Assembly (NCBI GenBank): GCA_003427395.1 | Contig: BFEA01000249.1 | Coordinates: forward strand, 294,308 to 341,818 | From: Chara braunii | Lineage: Eukaryota; Streptophyta; Charophyceae; Charales; Characeae | Length of the DNA: 47,511 bases | Reading direction: 5' to 3' | In this document: piece by piece, positions 43,805 to 47,511 of the stretch | Position numbering within the stretch: position 1 is the stretch's first letter | How the letters are laid out: every line of letters starts with the position of its first letter | Position numbers and translations under genes: made by a program | The notes under the pieces: generated by a model | Told to the model about the DNA's origin: nothing | Seen by the model: only the letters and a program-made list of their open reading frames with translations | The model's database searches: none

Positions 43805-45199
43805 TCAAGCTGCCAAATCCTCTGTTTCCTCGTCATGAGCCTCTTGTAACCATTGTTCCACAGGATCCCTGCTCAAGAACCTGACCAACCTTTGTCCCGG
43901 GAATGACCCCCTTGTGCTAGTGCCATCAAGGTCTTCAAGTTCGAACGTGTTCAGTCCTACCCGCTTGGTGATCCTGTAAAGCCCTTTGAATCTCCTTCCC
44001 AACTGCCCAGACCATGTGCTTTCAAGGGTCGAATTCCTGACTAGCACCTTTTCCCCCACATGGAGCGGCTCCTTACGAATGTTCTTGACCTGGTCCCACC
44101 TTGCTTTGTCCCTCATTCGACTATCCATTACACGGTTAACTACTTCCTCCAGTGCCTCCTCATTCCTGGCAATTTGCTGGCAACGTGCGGTGATTAACTC
44201 TTCTGTGGTCAAGTGCGGGTCGTCATCTAGTCTGTTCCAGGTGGGAATCAGGGCCTTTACTAGGAAATCGATCTCCCTTTTATACCATAGTTCCGCTGGA
44301 ATGCATCCCGTCGTTCTCTTTGGTGTCACGTTCTCAGAAAAGACTTCCTGTCTAAGGTACCGCGGCCAATTTCCCAAGTCATCTGCGGCGAGCTTAACGA
44401 TTGTATTTTTCAAGGTCTGGTGCCCCCTTTCTACTGGTGCATTTGCCTCAGGATGGTAGGGCTCAGTAATCTTGATTGGTACACACAATATCTTAAGCCT
44501 GTTCAACACCTCCTGGTTAACGAATTTTGTCCCATTATCTGCTATAAACCTGTGCACTGAGGGGTGTCTTAGGTAGAAGTCTTCCACCCAATCGGCCACT
44601 GCTTTCCCTGTCTTCCTCTTGAGAGCTACGGCCTCTACGTAGCCACTGAGATTGTCCCTTGCATCCAATATGTATATAAACCCAACCGTTGATACGGGCA
44701 TAACCGCAAAATCGAGGTGAACAAGGTGCCCGAGTACAAGTACCCGAGTGGGTCTAAGGGGTTCGTAAACCCGTGCGGAGCTCCTCTCTTGACATATCAG
44801 ACACGTTTGACAGTACGTTGCGACCATGCCTGCCATTCCTGGCCAGAAATACAAGGGCACGATCTTTGCAAGTGTCCCCTTTGACGACCGGTGACCTCCA
44901 GCTAGCCCATCATGCATTGCCTGAATTACGTCCAGCTGCCTAGACCTCCCACAAACGACACGCCTAGGCATCATCCCTTCCTCTTTCTTGAACAGGTGAG
45001 CGTTTCTTAAGACATACTTCTCAGCTTCCTCCCTTGCCTTGGAGCTGACTTCCGTGGGTTGTTTGTTCCATACAAGCAGCAAACCGATTTCTCTAAAGAC
45101 GCCCTCATACATCTGTATGAGGAAGAATTCTTGTTCCTTCTGATCTGTATCCTGCTCCTCCCGAGTCTGGTTGACTAAGTACTGACACTCCTTCTGCGC
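43805..45199 (-). pseudogene. pol: Integrase with zinc finger, DD35E core and GPY/F-like tail (element 2)
   Basis: The open frame covers 435 codons from 45112 and is in phase with RNase H across the TAG. The order is: H2C2 finger (HDGLAGGH, then CQTCLICQ); first Asp in VHLDFAVMPV; second Asp in FIADNGTKF; Glu in NAPVERGHQ, exactly 35 residues after the second Asp; conserved RTTGCIPAELWY; and an SH3-like tail with RFKGLYRITKRVGLNTFELE. It ends HDEETEDLAA then a stop. No chromodomain follows. The catalytic residues are all present, so only the upstream stops and shifts prevent production from the polyprotein. Confidence 0.93.
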
Positions 45200-46108
45200 C
45201 TAGGTTTCGGCCAACGTCATCACGGCGTCCCGTCCCCCTTCCACGACCATTGCCATCGGTTCCTCTCTGGCCCCTACTTCTGCTCCCCACGAGTCCTTTT
45301 CCTCTTTGCGCCTGACTGTGGTGACTGGTCCTTCCCTGAGTTCTGCGACTACTGCAGGCGCGCCCTTTTCCAATGTCTGAATCAGCAACTGACCTGTTGT
45401 AAGCACTGAGTCGGCCATTTCGTTATCCACAACAAGGGCCCCCCCTTCGCATTCTAGGAAGACATCAATTGATTCCGCATCCTCTACTCTCTCTGGCATG
45501 ATACATACCCTGCTCAGCCCATCTGCCCTGTTTCGAAGCCCCGCAATTCGCTCGACCTTATAGTCGAATTGCCATATGAAGCCTATCCATCTGCCGACGG
45601 TTGGATCTATAGGTTTGTAATTCTTTAGAGCCCCGACGACGTTGGTGGGATCGATCCTTAGGATAAATCGCCTTCCAAACAGGTATGCCTGGAAGGTCTT
45701 AAGGCAATGCAGGATCGCTAAGACCTCCTTCTTGAACTGTGAGTACAACTGTTCTGCTGAATTCAGGGTCCTACTTTCAAATCTCATTGGTCTTTCCTTG
45801 CCCTCCTCGTTTTTCTGTATCAATACCCCTCCTACTGCCATTGGTCCGCCATCTGTTTCTAAGATGAAGGGCCGTCCTGCTTCGTCATTGAAGTAGGGTG
45901 CCGCTAAAGTAACCTGATCGGAAGACAGGATATCTTTGAAGGTCTGGGCTGCCGCCTCCCTATCCTCAGTTCATTCCATAGTACCCCATTCAGTGATCAT
46001 TGCGCGGATAGGCTCAACTATCTTTGCAAATCCTTTGATGAAGATTCTCCAGAATCCGACCACCCCTAGGAAGGCTCGTACTTCCGTTGTGGTGCGCAGG
46101 GGTGTTGG
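45200..46108 (-). pseudogene. pol: RT connection and RNase H (element 2)
   Basis: Same frame as the RT. It passes the RT thumb (TTTEVRAFLGVVGFWRIFIK), a TGA at 45971-45973 at a position consistent with Trp, then the RNase H: FILETDGGPMAVGGVLIQKN with the first catalytic Asp, ERPMRFESRTLNSAEQLYSQ with the catalytic Glu area in FKKEVLAIL, FILRIDPTNVVGAL, and a final GLRNRADGLSRV with the last Asp of the usual NxxADxLSR box. An acidic linker of about 100 residues leads to the TAG at 45200-45202. The domain looks complete apart from the stops. Confidence 0.88.
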
Positions 46109-46732
46109 TCATTGAGAAATCTTATCCGTCTTTGCTGGGTCGAGTTTCCTTCCATAGGCCCCACAACGAAACCCCAGTATGGTTACTTTCGGGACGACTA
46201 TGATGCTCTTGGGTCCGCTTGCAGTAATATTAAAAACTAGGAATTGTTGGAGCAAGTCCTTAATATCCTGCAAGTGGTCCCAAACAAACTTCCGTACGCC
46301 CGGTTGGACCTTCGCCTCGTCCTTGTAGCTTGCGCCTTTTACGGGATTATCATCTATATAAGGTTCACACTTTTTCGGAAACATATCCCCTGCAACGGCG
46401 AGCATCCTCCTCTGCGCTTCTGCTACCGCATTTGTGAAGCCCATAGGGGTCATTTGCATCTGCAACTGCCCTACAGGGGTGTGCATTGCGGCATACGGTC
46501 TATGCCTCGCATCAAGTGGCAACTGGTCGTATCCTGAGTACAGGTCTATGAGGGAATAAATGCTCCGCCCAGCGTGAGATTCGGCAAGCAAGTTCGTCTG
46601 TGGGAGCGAGCCTGCATCCCTAATTATTACCGCATTGAGCTTCTGCAAGTCCTGAATCCAACTGAGCGTCTTGTTGGGCTTCCGAAAAACGAACCATTTG
46701 TTCGCGTAAGGGGATGCGGTGGGCTCAGCCAC
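46109..46732 (-). pseudogene. pol: Reverse transcriptase (element 2)
   Basis: About 207 codons. Palm and fingers motifs are in order: YANKWFVFRKPNKTLSWIQD, SLIDLYSGYDQLPLDARHRP with the first catalytic Asp, AAMHTPVGQLQ, MGFTNAVAEAQRRM, then PYIDDNPVKG with the YxDD active site intact. LGFRCGAYGRKLDPAKTDKI ends the frame at TGA 46109-46111, in a place where relatives have Trp before PTP. Homology continues in the same frame beyond it. The SGYDQ and DDxPxKG wording differs from the common plant gypsy forms (SGYHQ, YxDDILV) and recalls elements known from fungi. It is disabled by the stop but has a complete catalytic core. Confidence 0.9.
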
Positions 46733-47486
46733 GAACGAATCATCTTGGCCCTAAGCAGGTCAGTGACTTCCGCTGCTATCCCAAACTCGTAGGCAGACCC
46801 TTTATCATTCCAGCATTCATGCTCTACCGTGTTAACCCTAACCGGAGGAACTAGCTTCGCGTCCAACCGCCCTTTCTGGTGATCATTGAAGGCGAAAGGT
46901 AAATGAAACTCCTGACACGCCTTCCTTATCAACTGAGTTTCCTCTGCTGTTAGAAACCCTTTCACTCCTATTTTCATGGTATCTGCTACCTCGTCTGGTA
47001 TGCGATGCCCTTCCGTTGCCCGCCTCTCCCTTATAACCCGTAGGATCTCTTCTTCTTTTTCCATGGCCTCTNCCCTTGATGTTTCTACTAGGATCGAGAC
47101 CGGCTTGGCCTTCTTCCCTACAGGTTTGTACTTTCGCACACTCCCTTCTGGGATTGTTCTCCTAAAAAATGAACGGTCGGGATTGGCCTTGCCACCTCCA
47201 GGGCACGGGGTTGAAGACTGACAACCTTCTCATTGAGGCAGTAGCCTTTCTGAATTTCTTCTTCAAATCTTGCAAGTGTTGTCGGATCTACCCCAACTTT
47301 ATGGTATCTAATAGTTTTGATGAGCTGCAGGAAGTCAGGGATTTCGAGTACTACTTCTGTGGTTTCCTTCCGTCCCTCCTTTGGCTTGGGCAGGCTGACC
47401 CCAAGTTCAATCTCCGACTCCTTTTCTGCGAGCATGACTCCTAGGACCTCGTCCTCCTGTCTCCTTTTCTTTAGAGACAGACCCAT
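46627..47486 (-). pseudogene. pol: Pol region upstream of the RT palm (element 2)
   Basis: Two minus-strand frames, 47486-47118 and 47139-46627, are separated by a small frameshift at a GTGTG word near 47138. The first is charged and has no recognised domain (LPKPKEGRKETTEVVLEIPD, then a VVSLQPRALEVARPIPTVHF stretch). The second leads into the RT: EFHLPFAFNDHQKGRLDAKL, VRVNTVEHECWNDKG, then EVTDLLRAKMI. It then loses phase by one base near 46736, where the next frame picks up with VAEPTASPYANKW. An ambiguous base lies at 47072. Confidence 0.7.
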
Positions 47487-47511
47487 TTTGATCCATTCCT
47501 TTTTGCTAAAC

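Larger units (their letters stand above)
43805..47511 (-). mobile_element. Ty3/gypsy LTR retrotransposon pol region (element 2), runs off the window
   Basis: From 47511 down to 43805 the minus strand encodes an N-terminal pol region, reverse transcriptase, RNase H, and an integrase with zinc finger, DD35E core and GPY/F-like tail. From about 46732 to 43805 it is one frame with only three stops (46109-46111 TGA, 45971-45973 TGA, 45200-45202 TAG). Two frameshifts lie upstream, near 47138 and 46736. It is far better preserved than element 1 and so younger. Gag and the 5' LTR lie outside the window. Confidence 0.92.

Noticed and set aside
45971-46111. Reassignment of TGA to Trp, suggested by repeated TGA at Trp positions
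   Set aside because: TGG is also used throughout the same frames, the elements have other stops (TAG, TAA) and frameshifts, and decay explains the pattern.

Overview
This looks like repeat-dominated nuclear DNA from a streptophyte (a land plant or charophyte-type green alga). Three things suggest that: a fragment resembling the plant-type mitochondrial atp1 gene at 20046-20237, decayed Ty3/gypsy retrotransposons, and a DNMT3-like cytosine methyltransferase remnant. The species cannot be fixed from sequence alone. I found no intact host gene, tRNA, rRNA or CRISPR array. The coding matter that can be recognised is broken: two gypsy elements, the methyltransferase remnant and the organelle fragment.

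Layout. 1-1630: low-complexity DNA with (TCTA)n, (CT)n and (GA)n tracts. 1690-4160: an AT-rich, roughly 1.3 kb direct duplication. 4386-20492: the most striking object, a diverged inverted repeat about 16 kb long. Both arms carry the same modules in mirror order, from outside to inside: a ~123-bp array, a ~100-bp array, a non-repetitive gene-like segment, and about 27 units of an 80-83 bp satellite. The arms are separated by a ~0.9 kb spacer. The right arm alone also holds about 3.5 kb of extra DNA, with a 51-bp in-frame minisatellite and a near-perfect 222-bp tandem duplication, and the mitochondrial insert. The left arm shows the matching empty site.

20493-27103: mostly non-coding, with short tandem arrays (about 36, 74 and 148 bp periods) and one arm of a ~560 bp inverted pair (22149-22710, partner 32137-32690). 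27104-32138 (minus strand): a truncated gypsy element in which gag zinc knuckle, protease, reverse transcriptase, RNase H, integrase and a GPY/F-like tail follow in order, all carrying stops or frameshifts. 33003-36370: a 91-bp satellite interrupted by a 236-bp assembly gap. 36400-39400: low-complexity and gene-free DNA. 39404-39964 (minus): the DNMT3-like remnant. 40100-41830: three minisatellites. 42743-43431 (minus): an unassigned acidic reading frame with SUMO-interaction-like and basic motifs. 43805-47511 (minus): a second, better preserved gypsy pol that runs off the window edge.

The parts do not act as an operon or pathway. The window reads as a record of nested transposition, tandem amplification and decay. 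The two retroelements belong to one unusual gypsy lineage, and many of their stops look like transitions at Trp or Gln codons. The inverted repeat, if transcribed across its spacer, would fold into a long imperfect double-stranded RNA.
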